Below, piece by piece: positions 34,225-41,717 of a stretch of DNA of 55,981 nt. The notes under the pieces are model-generated. The model ran no database searches. It had not been told where the DNA came from and worked only from the letters and a program-made list of their open reading frames with translations. The position numbers and the translations under genes were made by a program. Within the stretch, counting starts at the first letter, position 1; the number at the start of each line of letters is the position of its first letter. This DNA is from DATGLE01 sp035294325 (GTDB lineage Bacteria; Chloroflexota; Ktedonobacteria; Ktedonobacterales; Ktedonobacteraceae), in the NCBI GenBank assembly GCA_035294325.1, contig DATGLE010000227.1:1-55981 (forward strand). Direction: 5' to 3'.

Positions 34225-35082
34225 TTACTCCTTCTGTATATCTTTCCGCGTGACGTATTCACTGGCGTTTCTTCGGTCTTTTTCCAGCAAGGCACGCAGT
34301 GTCGCCAGCTCATTGTCGGTGGAAGGTGCTGCTGGCCGCGTTCCTTCCGTGCTCTCGTCTTCATCGTTAATGAAGTGATCCCAGGTATCGACCTCTGCTA
34401 CTCCATGTTCGTAGTTCACGACAACGATTTCCTGATCGCGCTCAAGGCGGCGGCCATCTACGCTGCGCGCTGGGATGCTCTTGCGCAGGCCGCCGGGGGA
34501 GACGTAGATAATCTCGCCCAGGCCGCGCTCCGGGATCGCCAGGCTGACCGTGCCCAGCAGGCCCGTGCGATCCGAGACATCCTGAATGGTCTCGCCCTCG
34601 CTATCGCCAACGAGCCTGTTAATGAGCATCAGAACCAGGCCGGCGATGATAATCCCGCATAGAGCTGCCAGGACCAGCGCAAGAGGCAGCACCAGGGCCG
34701 CTGTGTTGTGGAAAACGTAGCCGAAAAAGCCAAATCCTAACAGGAAGAGGGAGATAGTGATGGGATTGACGTAGCCAAAGATGGCGTAACCAGTGCTATG
34801 CGCCTGCTGAGCCGGATGCGCTGCCTGCTCCGAGTGTGCCGGAGCGTGATGCGCGGAGATGTGTCCGGCGTGCGCGGGCTGTATTCCTGGATGGCTCACA
34901 TGAGTATGAGTCGCAACCGTGTGCGAGCCGACTGTATGGTGCAGGGCGCCGTGGGCGACATGGTGGCCGACGCCGTGGGTGTGCCCGAAATGTCCCAGGA
35001 ATGCGGAGGCAGCGAGAAAGAGCAGCCCGAAGAGAAAACAGGCGATGAACAGCAGGGAAAGCGGATCAGTTGCGATTGGCAT
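34225..35082 (-). CDS. NfeD-like membrane protein with a long His-rich insert
   Basis: The protein has 285 residues. An N-terminal helix (LSLLFIACFLFGLLFLAASAF) is followed by an unusual segment of about 75 residues (30-105) extremely rich in His, Ala and Thr (HGVGHHVAHGALHHTVGSHT). Three further helices follow (YVNPITISLFLLGFGFFGYV; AALVLPLALVLAALCGIIIA). The C-terminal OB fold of NfeD type (GLLGTVSLAIPERGLGEIIY; EIVVVNYEHGVAEVDTWDHF) lies at about 185-255. NfeD proteins partner with flotillin. The His-rich loop lies between helix 1 and 2; if helix 1 is not cleaved it is extracellular. Metal binding is a guess from composition. AAGGAG precedes the ATG, and the gene overlaps the upstream one by 17 nt. 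Confidence 0.85.
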   Translation of the reverse strand: MPIATDPLSLLFIACFLFGLLFLAASAFLGHFGHTHGVGHHVAHGALHHTVGSHTVATHTHVSHPGIQPAHAGHISAHHAPAHSEQAAHPAQQAHSTGYAIFGYVNPITISLFLLGFGFFGYVFHNTAALVLPLALVLAALCGIIIAGLVLMLINRLVGDSEGETIQDVSDRTGLLGTVSLAIPERGLGEIIYVSPGGLRKSIPARSVDGRRLERDQEIVVVNYEHGVAEVDTWDHFINDEDESTEGTRPAAPSTDNELATLRALLEKDRRNASEYVTRKDIQKE

Positions 35083-35356
35083 AACTATGCTCCTTTAGCC
35101 CTGGCAGCAGCAGGGCCGGTAAACCGCATCGATCAATACGTTCGAGAATGCCGATAATGCTGACCAGTATACCGCATACTCCCAGCACGAACGCGATAGA
35201 GAAGTACAGAAGACCTGATGGTACGCCGATCAGCATCAGTGCTGGAAACAGGTTGCTGGCAAAGAGGCTGGCGCCGACCAGAGCTATCGCGCCGCTCAGA
35301 AGGAGAACGGGCAACAATACCGGATGACGCTGGAGCAGGGGGTGCCGCTTTAACAT
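35066..35356 (-). CDS. Small polytopic membrane protein, first gene of the flotillin operon
   Basis: The product has 96 residues with three hydrophobic segments (LLPVLLLSGAIALVGASLFA; LFPALMLIGVPSGLLYFSIA; AFVLGVCGILVSIIGILERI) and a short polar C-terminus. The ribosome site (AAGGAAGGGAAGG) is strong. Its last codons overlap the start of the NfeD-like gene by 17 nt, so the two are translationally coupled. No family is recognised. The context suggests a component of, or accessory to, the NfeD-flotillin membrane complex. The 165 bp upstream (35357-35521) separate it from the XRE regulator gene, which is also leftward; no clear terminator or promoter was seen there. Confidence 0.7.
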   Translation of the reverse strand: MLKRHPLLQRHPVLLPVLLLSGAIALVGASLFASNLFPALMLIGVPSGLLYFSIAFVLGVCGILVSIIGILERIDRCGLPALLLPGLKEHSYANRN

Positions 35357-35521
35357 AACCTTCCCTTCCTTATGGTCCTGAGCATACCGACAAAGCTGAT
35401 GGTGGCTCCGCGCTGGAGTGCCATACCGCCCTGTGAGATCTCAATCCATCTATGTAGACGTAAGGAAACTATCTAAATGGACGCAAAGAAAATCGATAAA
35501 TCCAACCTTATTCGTGCCTGT

Positions 35522-36052
35522 TCATATCTCCTTGTCGCCTCTGGCGGCCTGTCCGTGTATACTGGTTGTATCGATCTCGTCATCGTGATTGGTGATCGCC
35601 ACGCTGATGGCTTCGAGTTCTTCCAGTGATAAATCCATCAGGCGGCAGAAGGCTTCCAGGTAGCGGCGCGGCTCCTCGGCCTCGGCCAATCGTTGCAGGA
35701 AATCATGCAGAACTGGCTCCGTGCGCCATTCTTCAGCACTGGCAACCAGCCAGGTGTTCAGGCGGTCCATGTCGTCCTGCACATCGGTCATGAGATCGAT
35801 GCTATAATCGGGGGGATCACTGACCAGATAGCCAGGGTGCACCTTGAAGAAACGAGCCAGCAGGTCACGCGTTGACGCGGTGAGATGCAGACGTTTGCCG
35901 TTCTCCAGTTGTGACAGGTAGCCCTGGCTGATGGTCTCGTGCAATTCTTCGCGCACTGCCCGTTCAACCTCTTTTTGCGTCATAGGTCTGTTGAGGCCGC
36001 GTAATTCGCCCTCGATGCGGCGCAAGTGTTTGATCTTCTCCGCTAGATTCAT
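35522..36052 (-). CDS. XRE-family helix-turn-helix transcriptional regulator
   Basis: The ATG at 36052 (AGGA about 7 nt upstream) gives 176 residues; upstream in-frame starts at 36058 and 36064 are less well placed. The N-terminal 75 residues are a Cro/C1-type HTH (MTQKEVERAVREELHETISQGYLSQLENGKRLHLT), then a short segment (FFKVHPGYLVSDPPDY) seen in many XRE regulators. The helical C-terminal part of about 95 residues (LVASAEEWRTEPVLHDFLQR) has no recognised ligand site. The promoter carries a palindrome just downstream of the -10, so autoregulation is likely. It is 165 bp upstream of the flotillin operon and may also control that, but no matching site was found there. Confidence 0.88.
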   Translation of the reverse strand: MNLAEKIKHLRRIEGELRGLNRPMTQKEVERAVREELHETISQGYLSQLENGKRLHLTASTRDLLARFFKVHPGYLVSDPPDYSIDLMTDVQDDMDRLNTWLVASAEEWRTEPVLHDFLQRLAEAEEPRRYLEAFCRLMDLSLEELEAISVAITNHDDEIDTTSIHGQAARGDKEI

Positions 36053-36065
36053 CGCCATCCTCACA

Positions 36066-36113
36066 ATAGCTATTAGCTATATTGAGTATAGCAGTTTGTT
36101 ATTCCCCTGTCAA
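36066..36113 (-). promoter_or_regulatory. Strong promoter and candidate operator of the XRE regulator gene
   Basis: Minus strand: TTGACA (36108-36113), 17-bp spacer, TATACT (36085-36090), nearly consensus. The symmetric sequence ATAGCTA-A-TAGCTAT (36066-36080) lies around the expected transcription start and 13 nt from the start codon. A repressor bound there would block initiation; binding by the XRE protein itself is inference. Confidence 0.8.
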
Positions 36114-36122
36114 GTATTGACA

Positions 36123-36264
36123 GAGACTTTTCAGGGCTATGTAATGCTCCCCACGCCCGAAAGGAAGAGTCTGGGCGGGGACACCCCGCGCCCCGCAAGG
36201 GGCTGCCGCCCCCTTGACCCCCGATTCGGGCGAGCATTACATAGCCCTGGAGACTTTTCAGGGC
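36123..36264. mobile_element. Insertion-like element: 15-bp direct repeats flanking an inverted-repeat unit
   Basis: GAGACTTTTCAGGGC occurs at 36123-36137 and again exactly at 36250-36264. Between them, AGGGCTATGTAATGCTC (36133-36149) is inverted as GAGCATTACATAGCCCT (36232-36248), overlapping the direct repeat. The interior is a GC-rich block (GGGGACACCCCGCGCCCCGC) whose reverse complement resembles 50565-50618. It ends 10 bp upstream of the -35 box of the XRE gene. Taken together with the stretch to 36382, there is no gene here. Confidence 0.6.
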
Positions 36265-36382
36265 AACTCGATAAGTTGCTCTGGTTTCTTTACTGTCGAG
36301 ATGCATTGCAGCAGGGCGAGGAGATTTTAAAGGTTGCTTTCTCAATCTCACCTGCAAAGGCAGCTTTTCGGTGGCCCATCTA

Positions 36383-37510
36383 CTAGGAGTCGGCGATCAT
36401 AATAGCCCCGGTGGCGCTATCAACGCTGATGGCGACGGGCGGGAGCGGTTGGGTGGCTGGAAGTTGCACGGCGGCCCCGGATTGTGCGGGATCGAAGGCC
36501 GCGCCGTGGCAGGGGCAGAGCAAAAGTTTGCTGCCGGGATCATAATCCACCTGGCAGCCGGCATGCGTGCAGAGCGCATCATAGGCGACGAATTGGCCGC
36601 CGGCGAGGTGGATCAGGATGCCAGGATCGCCATTGGACGGAATGGTGAAGCTCACGGCGTTATTGGGGGGGAGCGCGCTCACTCGTGTAATGGCTCCCTC
36701 GGAGGTTGTGGAGCCTGCTGTTGTCGCCCGGGGAGTGGCGGTGGGCGGCTCTATCGTGGTCCGGGTAAGTTCTTCGTCCGCATGACGAGCGATGTCGCGC
36801 AGGTAGAGGATGCCTGCCAGGCTGGCTATCCCCGCGCTGCCGGTAATCAGGCCCAGCAGAAAGTTGCGCCGCGCTTCCCTGGCCCTGCTCACATTCTTGC
36901 GCTGCTTCAAGGGGATGGAGCGATACTGATCGCTGTGTGGCTGCCCTGGCTGCTCGGCAGGCATTGTGTCTATGCCGGGGATGATGCGCAGCCAGAGAGC
37001 GAGCGCGCTGCGGCGCTCCGGCGCTGCATGCCGTATGAGGCTGCGCGCGATGGTCTCGTCGAGCGTGGGCAGACCGGTATGGGCGGGGCCGTTGAGCAGT
37101 AAGGTGAGCCAGCAGAAGATGAACACGATGTCCGCGCCGTAGAAATAGGGGTAGACGCGCCAGCTTGCCGAGAGGAAGAGGATAGTGTTGAGCAGCAGTC
37201 CGAAGAAGGCAGCCGGGCGCAGGAGCAGGCCGGCCAGCACCCCTACGCCGATGGCGATTTCGCCGCAGGCGACGAGAAGGCCGAAGAACAGCGCATGCGG
37301 GGCCGCAACGTGGAGCAGAAAGTTGTGGAGGGGCGAGGCCGCCGCGAAACCCGCAATCTGTTTGCCGATATATCCCGGAGCGGAGGCGTTGAAGTATTGG
37401 GGATTATCCAGCTTCTGGACGCCAGCATAAATGAAGGTGATGCCGAGAAAGAGGCGCAGTGGCAGCAGCGCCCAGGCGGGAGCGCTGTGGTTGCTCTTCA
37501 GCGGAGTCAT
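36383..37510 (-). CDS. DoxX-like membrane protein fused to a Rieske 2Fe-2S domain
   Basis: A 375-residue fusion. Residues 10-165 are a DoxX/DoxD-type four-helix membrane domain (LLPLRLFLGITFIYAGVQKL; FFGLLVACGEIAIGVGVLAG), related to the small subunit of thiosulfate:quinone oxidoreductase. After a linker, one more helix (FLLGLITGSAGIASLAGILY, about 215-235) leads to a C-terminal Rieske domain. There CTHAGC (C314, H316, C319) and CPCHG (C332, C334, H335) supply all four cluster ligands and the two extra Cys that form a disulfide in high-potential Rieske proteins. The cluster would face outside. The likely role is electron transfer to or from the quinone pool. The ribosome site is AAGGAG with wide spacing. 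Confidence 0.9.
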   Translation of the reverse strand: MTPLKSNHSAPAWALLPLRLFLGITFIYAGVQKLDNPQYFNASAPGYIGKQIAGFAAASPLHNFLLHVAAPHALFFGLLVACGEIAIGVGVLAGLLLRPAAFFGLLLNTILFLSASWRVYPYFYGADIVFIFCWLTLLLNGPAHTGLPTLDETIARSLIRHAAPERRSALALWLRIIPGIDTMPAEQPGQPHSDQYRSIPLKQRKNVSRAREARRNFLLGLITGSAGIASLAGILYLRDIARHADEELTRTTIEPPTATPRATTAGSTTSEGAITRVSALPPNNAVSFTIPSNGDPGILIHLAGGQFVAYDALCTHAGCQVDYDPGSKLLLCPCHGAAFDPAQSGAAVQLPATQPLPPVAISVDSATGAIMIADS

Positions 37511-37764
37511 CGCTCGTTGTATGCTCCTTACAATATAACAGGTCGGTCATCTATGATGTGATATCACAAAAAGGTTAAATGAGCATGAAACTCCTGGATT
37601 TAAGCTGGAGCGGTCCACACAATAGAAAAAATGAGGCTTGTTTGCATATACAAGCCCCTGGAAATGCGTGAACAGAGCCTGTGACGCACCCTGCATCTCG
37701 CATGCTATCAGTGTAGCGCCGGAATCTCAAGAAAGCATCAGGAATATGTAAAGTTTTTATTTAT

Positions 37765-37829
37765 ATATTACCTGAAAGCGCCTGAGGCGGGGTGCTCTGC
37801 ACCCCGCCTCAGGTGCTTTCAGGTAATAT
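37765..37829. repeat. 65-bp palindrome overlapping the 3' end of the penicillin-acylase gene
   Basis: Arms of 31 nt (37765-37795 and 37799-37829, one mismatch) around loop TCT; the left arm starts ATATTACCTGAAAGCGCCTG. The right arm includes the stop codon (37809-37811) and the last six sense codons of the gene, so the C-terminus ILPEST is written inside the palindrome. The preceding 250 bp (37511-37764) hold no gene. Confidence 0.88.
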
Positions 37830-40259
37830 CTTTAAAGTTCCCTCTGCGTTCTCCTCGATACCGGCGCGCTCGAAAAGCATGGGATGGTGTTGAACGTGCA
37901 GCCACATGCTGATGAAATCGTCATAATGTTTGCTGGCTGGATGCCCCGATTGCCCGGGCGCATGCCCTGAGAGCGAATCCGCCATGTTTCCCAGGTTGAC
38001 GATCTGGCGATAGGAGGGTACGGTGACGACCACCTCCGGGCGATTTGGCAGCACGGCGCCCATGTTGACCGTATCAACATCGCCGCCAACGGGAAACGGC
38101 CCGCGATTGAAGAATCTGGCGAGCGGCTTGATCGCTCCCAGGACATGGTTGTAGGTCATGGTATGGAGCGCGCCATATTGCCAGCGCAGGATGTTAGCGC
38201 CGCGTTTATCGCTGAGTTCGCCTATCGCTGCATCGAAGGCTGCTGTTAGCGCTGCCTGCCATGTGCGCGGTCCGTTAGTGATAGCCGAGCCGGCAAACCA
38301 GGCGTCGTCGCGCTCTTTCAGGAGGCGAATGAGCAGCGGCCTGCTGCGACTGGCATAGCCGTTCTGCAAGGCGAGGGCGCTGGAGCCTGTGCCCAGATAG
38401 CTCTGGAGCAGATCTGCGTCATCGCCGAGCACAGCATCGAAAACGATGTGTTCCAGCTTATCCAGGAACGTGATATAGATGGCTGCCGCGATGCTCTCGG
38501 GAGAGAGCACGTAGTCCCAGCTCTGCATGATCTCCTGCACTGCCCGCTTGAGCGGCGTATCCGCCGGCAGTTGCAATATATATGGCACAATCTCGACGGC
38601 TGGCAGCGCGTACTGGTCGGCCTGGATCTCTGCCATGTCCGCCAGCGTGAGTTTGCCCCTGGCGGCCCGCTCTTGTAGCAATTGCGCGATACGCTGCGCG
38701 CGATAGCCGTTGAGCCATTCGTTGGTGATGTAGTAGGGGTAACTATCGTCGGTGACGCGGTTATTCGCGGTCACGATAAAATGCTGCTGCGGGTTGTAGC
38801 TCCGGGGCAGTTCATCGAAGGGGATCATGCCCGTCCACTCGTATTCGCCGCTCCAGCCTGGCGAGGGCACGAGCGCCTGCCCCTGCGCGCGGATAGGGAT
38901 GGCGCCGGCCATGATATAGCCGATATTGCCGTCTCTATCGGCGTAGACGAAGTTTTGCGGCGGCACATCCCAGTCGCGCATGGCGTCGCAGAACTCTTTC
39001 CAGTTCGTGGCGCGGTTCAGCTTCTGGACCGCGTTCACAATGTTGCACTGCTCCAGCCCCGTCCAGCGGATCGCCAGCGGCAGCTCACCGGCGCTATCAT
39101 CGTTCGCGGGCGAGGGCATGCCGGTCAGGATGGGACCGTGCCGCGTGATACGTACTTCTTCGATAACAGGCTCCGTCTGCCCCCTGACCTTGATTTCTTC
39201 GCGCACGACGCGGGCCTTTTCCCAATGTCCCTGATATTCGTACTCGTAGGGATTGCGTGGATTAAATTTCTCGATATAGAGGTCCTGGGTGTCGGAAATG
39301 GCGTTGGTGACGCCCCAGGCGATATGGCGATTGTGCCCGATGACGACGCCGGGGCTGCCGGGGAAGGTAGCGCCGATCACATCGAGATCGCCCGCGACGA
39401 GGTGGCACTCGAACCAGATGGAGGGCGCGGTCTGGCCCAGGTGGGGATCGTTGCAGAGGATAGGGGCCCCCGTCGCGGTCATCGTGCCATCGACCACCCA
39501 GTTGTTGCTGGCGCCGCCCAGCATGCCGAAGCCGCTCAATTCTTTGATCTGCTGGTACTGCTCCAGCATACCGGCGTTGATGCCCTGGTAGGCAACGCCC
39601 GGCGGGATAATCAGCGGGTGGCGCGGATCGTAGCCTGCCTCCAACTGAGCGGCCCGCTCGACGCCCAGCTTTGCGATAAGGCGAGCGCGAATCAGTTCGG
39701 TCTCCCAGTTGCCGCTCAAGGTCCAGCCCATAAATTTCGCCCACTGGATGCTATCGGCGATCTTCCAGGGCATAGGTTTGAGGCGCAGCAGCGTAAACTC
39801 GACGGGAAGCTGGTCCGTGCTGCCATACATAAAGGCGTTGACGCCGCTGGCGTATGCGTTCAATGCACTTTTGCTGCTCTCGGAGAGACGCTCTATCTCT
39901 TCGGCGGCTGAGCGATGCATGCCCAGGCGGCGGCAGAAGCGGTCGGTTTCGAGGGCAACGGTGCCGAAGATCTCGGAGAGCCTGCCCGCTGCGATGCGGC
40001 GATTCAACTCCATTTGCCAGAGCCGTTCCTGAGCATGAATATAGCCCTGCGCGAAGTAGAGATCGTCCTCATTGCTTGCATAGATATGGGGCACGCCGTA
40101 GGTGTCGGTGATGACTTCAACCGCTGCGTGCAGGCCCGACAGGCGGAGCGTGCCACTCTTCTGCGGCTGCGGGCGGTGTGTGAGCAGAGAATATGTGCCC
40201 GCGCTCAGTCCGGCCAGGCTTGCGGCGGAGAGGAGGGTTTTTTGCCACCAGGTTGTCAT
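37809..40259 (-). CDS. Penicillin acylase family protein (Ntn hydrolase)
   Basis: The ATG at 40259 follows GGGAGG and gives 816 residues. The N-terminus is a hydrophobic signal or anchor (TLLSAASLAGLSAGTYSLL). The family is synthesised as one chain and cuts itself before a Ser that becomes the catalytic N-terminus of the beta chain; here it is GGA-SNNWVVDG with Ser251. The alpha-chain segment (VPHIYASNEDDLYFAQGYIHAQERLWQMEL) and the beta-chain motif NDPHLGQTAPSIWFECHL are well conserved. The family cleaves amides: penicillins, acyl-homoserine lactones, or others. The substrate is unknown here. A composite palindrome separates it from the divergent gene at 40596. Confidence 0.93.
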   Translation of the reverse strand: MTTWWQKTLLSAASLAGLSAGTYSLLTHRPQPQKSGTLRLSGLHAAVEVITDTYGVPHIYASNEDDLYFAQGYIHAQERLWQMELNRRIAAGRLSEIFGTVALETDRFCRRLGMHRSAAEEIERLSESSKSALNAYASGVNAFMYGSTDQLPVEFTLLRLKPMPWKIADSIQWAKFMGWTLSGNWETELIRARLIAKLGVERAAQLEAGYDPRHPLIIPPGVAYQGINAGMLEQYQQIKELSGFGMLGGASNNWVVDGTMTATGAPILCNDPHLGQTAPSIWFECHLVAGDLDVIGATFPGSPGVVIGHNRHIAWGVTNAISDTQDLYIEKFNPRNPYEYEYQGHWEKARVVREEIKVRGQTEPVIEEVRITRHGPILTGMPSPANDDSAGELPLAIRWTGLEQCNIVNAVQKLNRATNWKEFCDAMRDWDVPPQNFVYADRDGNIGYIMAGAIPIRAQGQALVPSPGWSGEYEWTGMIPFDELPRSYNPQQHFIVTANNRVTDDSYPYYITNEWLNGYRAQRIAQLLQERAARGKLTLADMAEIQADQYALPAVEIVPYILQLPADTPLKRAVQEIMQSWDYVLSPESIAAAIYITFLDKLEHIVFDAVLGDDADLLQSYLGTGSSALALQNGYASRSRPLLIRLLKERDDAWFAGSAITNGPRTWQAALTAAFDAAIGELSDKRGANILRWQYGALHTMTYNHVLGAIKPLARFFNRGPFPVGGDVDTVNMGAVLPNRPEVVVTVPSYRQIVNLGNMADSLSGHAPGQSGHPASKHYDDFISMWLHVQHHPMLFERAGIEENAEGTLKILPEST

Positions 40260-40316
40260 GAAGCGCCTCCCTGAGAAAAAAATGGATATACCTTGGCTCA
40301 TCTCTGTATTTGACGG

Positions 40317-40419
40317 CTCAGCGCCTGCGGCGCTTTGCTACTGCTGGTGGGCGCGGCCGGTGCGGACTGTGTTCGCACCGGCCGCGCCCACCAGCAAACA
40401 GGCCGCCGCAGGCGCTGAG
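40317..40419. repeat. Nested composite palindrome in a divergent intergenic region
   Basis: Outer 16-nt arms CTCAGCGCCTGCGGCG (40317-40332) and its complement (40404-40419) enclose inner perfect 23-nt arms (40342-40364 and 40374-40396, starting TGCTGGTGGGCGCGGCCGG) with a 9-nt loop. The outer arms are the same GC-rich module (GCCGCAGGCGC) that flanks other palindromes in the window. Both neighbours are transcribed away from it. Confidence 0.88.
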
Positions 40420-40595
40420 GGGGCCTGAATAGTTAGGCTCAAACATATATTTTATATCACACAGACCTGGATGATGGGAGGAAGGAAGAAAGGGGCGACA
40501 TTCGGATAGATTTGATCCGTGCGCGCATGTTTCGTTATTCTCTATTGCTGGCGTTTTATGCTGGCGTTAATTTTGTCTGGATAGGAGAGAATCAT

Positions 40596-41606
40596 ATGCG
40601 CCGGTTCTTGCCGGTTATCACTCTTGTTTTGATGGCTCCAGTGGTGGCAGAATTATTGTGGGGGACGACTCCGATCAGCAGGGCCGCCACTTTGCTGCTG
40701 CAAATTCCAATTTACGGTGGGGGTGCGCTGCTCATTCGAGAGGTGGTGCGCCACCGGCATCGAGGATGGGTGAGCATTCTTCTGCTTGGCGCTGCCTACG
40801 CGCTGGTCGAGGAAGGTCTGGCTTTGCAGTTCCTTTTCCATCCCACTCTGTTAGGCATAAGTGACTGGGGCGCTCGCGTCCTGGGAATCAATGGAGTCTA
40901 TACCGAGTGGGCGCTGGGATACCATGCCATCTGGAGCATAGCGCTGCCGATCCTGCTGACCGACCTGCTCTTCCCTGAGCGGCGCGGCGAGCCGTACCTG
41001 GGCCGTGCTGGTCTGATCGTCACCGCCATCGTTTTTCTTCTTGGGGTCGTGCTGCTCGGCTTCATCGCGCGCGTTGGCATCACTCCGGGATACTGGGCGA
41101 CTCCCGTGCTCCTCGGTCTGACGGTGCTGGTCGTGCTCCTGCTGGCGGGAGTCGCATTATGGGTGGTTCCTCCACATGAGCCTCGGCCCAGGCGAGATAT
41201 CAAAGCCCCGTCTGCCTGGATAGTATTACTGGTAGGATTGGTCGCCGGGTTCCTCTGGCAGGCTGTGCTGATCCTGACCAGGGCATTCTTCCCGGCCCTG
41301 ACGCATGGAGCGCTGGTGCTGATTCCTATGCTGGTTGCGTTGCTTCTGGCTGCGGGAACGTTCTGGCTGCTGCTCCAATGGAGCCAGGCGCGCGATTGGG
41401 GCGATCTTCACCTGCTGGCCCTCGCCAGTGGAGCGCTGATTGCTCATACTGTCTTCGGCGTCTTTTTCCTGACTGTTACGCCACTCGATAAGGGGGCGCT
41501 GGCCGTGCTTGGAGCAGCAATGCTCGTCCTGCTGATCCTCTTCGCCGTCCAGCTCCGCCGTAGAGAACACTCTGATGCTGAGCTTAAAGGCGTAACTCAC
41601 TCATAG
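40596..41606 (+). CDS. Polytopic membrane protein of unknown function
   Basis: The ATG at 40596 follows AGGAGAG and gives 336 residues; an open frame continues upstream to 40512 without a comparable ribosome site. About ten hydrophobic segments cover nearly the whole length. Segment 3 contains LVEEGLALQFLF, an EE pair inside the membrane reminiscent of CAAX-type (CPBP) proteases, but the other family motifs (FxxxR, HxxxN/B) are not evident, so I do not assign the family. A basic loop PPHEPRPRRDIKAP near residue 205 divides two halves. The protein ends in a charged tail. The stop codon is part of a small inverted repeat (CTCATAG/CTATGAG). Confidence 0.65.
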   Translation: MRRFLPVITLVLMAPVVAELLWGTTPISRAATLLLQIPIYGGGALLIREVVRHRHRGWVSILLLGAAYALVEEGLALQFLFHPTLLGISDWGARVLGINGVYTEWALGYHAIWSIALPILLTDLLFPERRGEPYLGRAGLIVTAIVFLLGVVLLGFIARVGITPGYWATPVLLGLTVLVVLLLAGVALWVVPPHEPRPRRDIKAPSAWIVLLVGLVAGFLWQAVLILTRAFFPALTHGALVLIPMLVALLLAAGTFWLLLQWSQARDWGDLHLLALASGALIAHTVFGVFFLTVTPLDKGALAVLGAAMLVLLILFAVQLRRREHSDAELKGVTHS

Positions 41607-41714
41607 CAGATCGCGGCTCGCCGCACTATGAGTAAAGATGGTTTGAGTGAAGAATGCGTTTCGCGCATTCTTCACTCAAACCATCTTTACAAGGCGAGCG
41701 CTGCGACGCTCGCC
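41600..41714. repeat. Composite palindrome between convergent genes
   Basis: Four parts. CTCATAG (41600-41606, containing the stop codon of the membrane protein) is inverted as CTATGAG (41626-41632). Inside this lies GCGG-CTCG-CCGC (41613-41624). Then come perfect 27-nt arms (41632-41658 and 41664-41690, loop TTTCG, starting GTAAAGATGGTTTGAGTGAA). Last is GGCGAGCG-N6-CGCTCGCC (41693-41714), 3 nt from the cysS stop. A bidirectional terminator role fits the position. Confidence 0.85.
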
Positions 41715-41717
41715 AGT

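Noticed and set aside
40596..41606. CAAX/CPBP intramembrane protease
   Set aside because: Only an EE pair in one helix is suggestive; the other family motifs are not visible.
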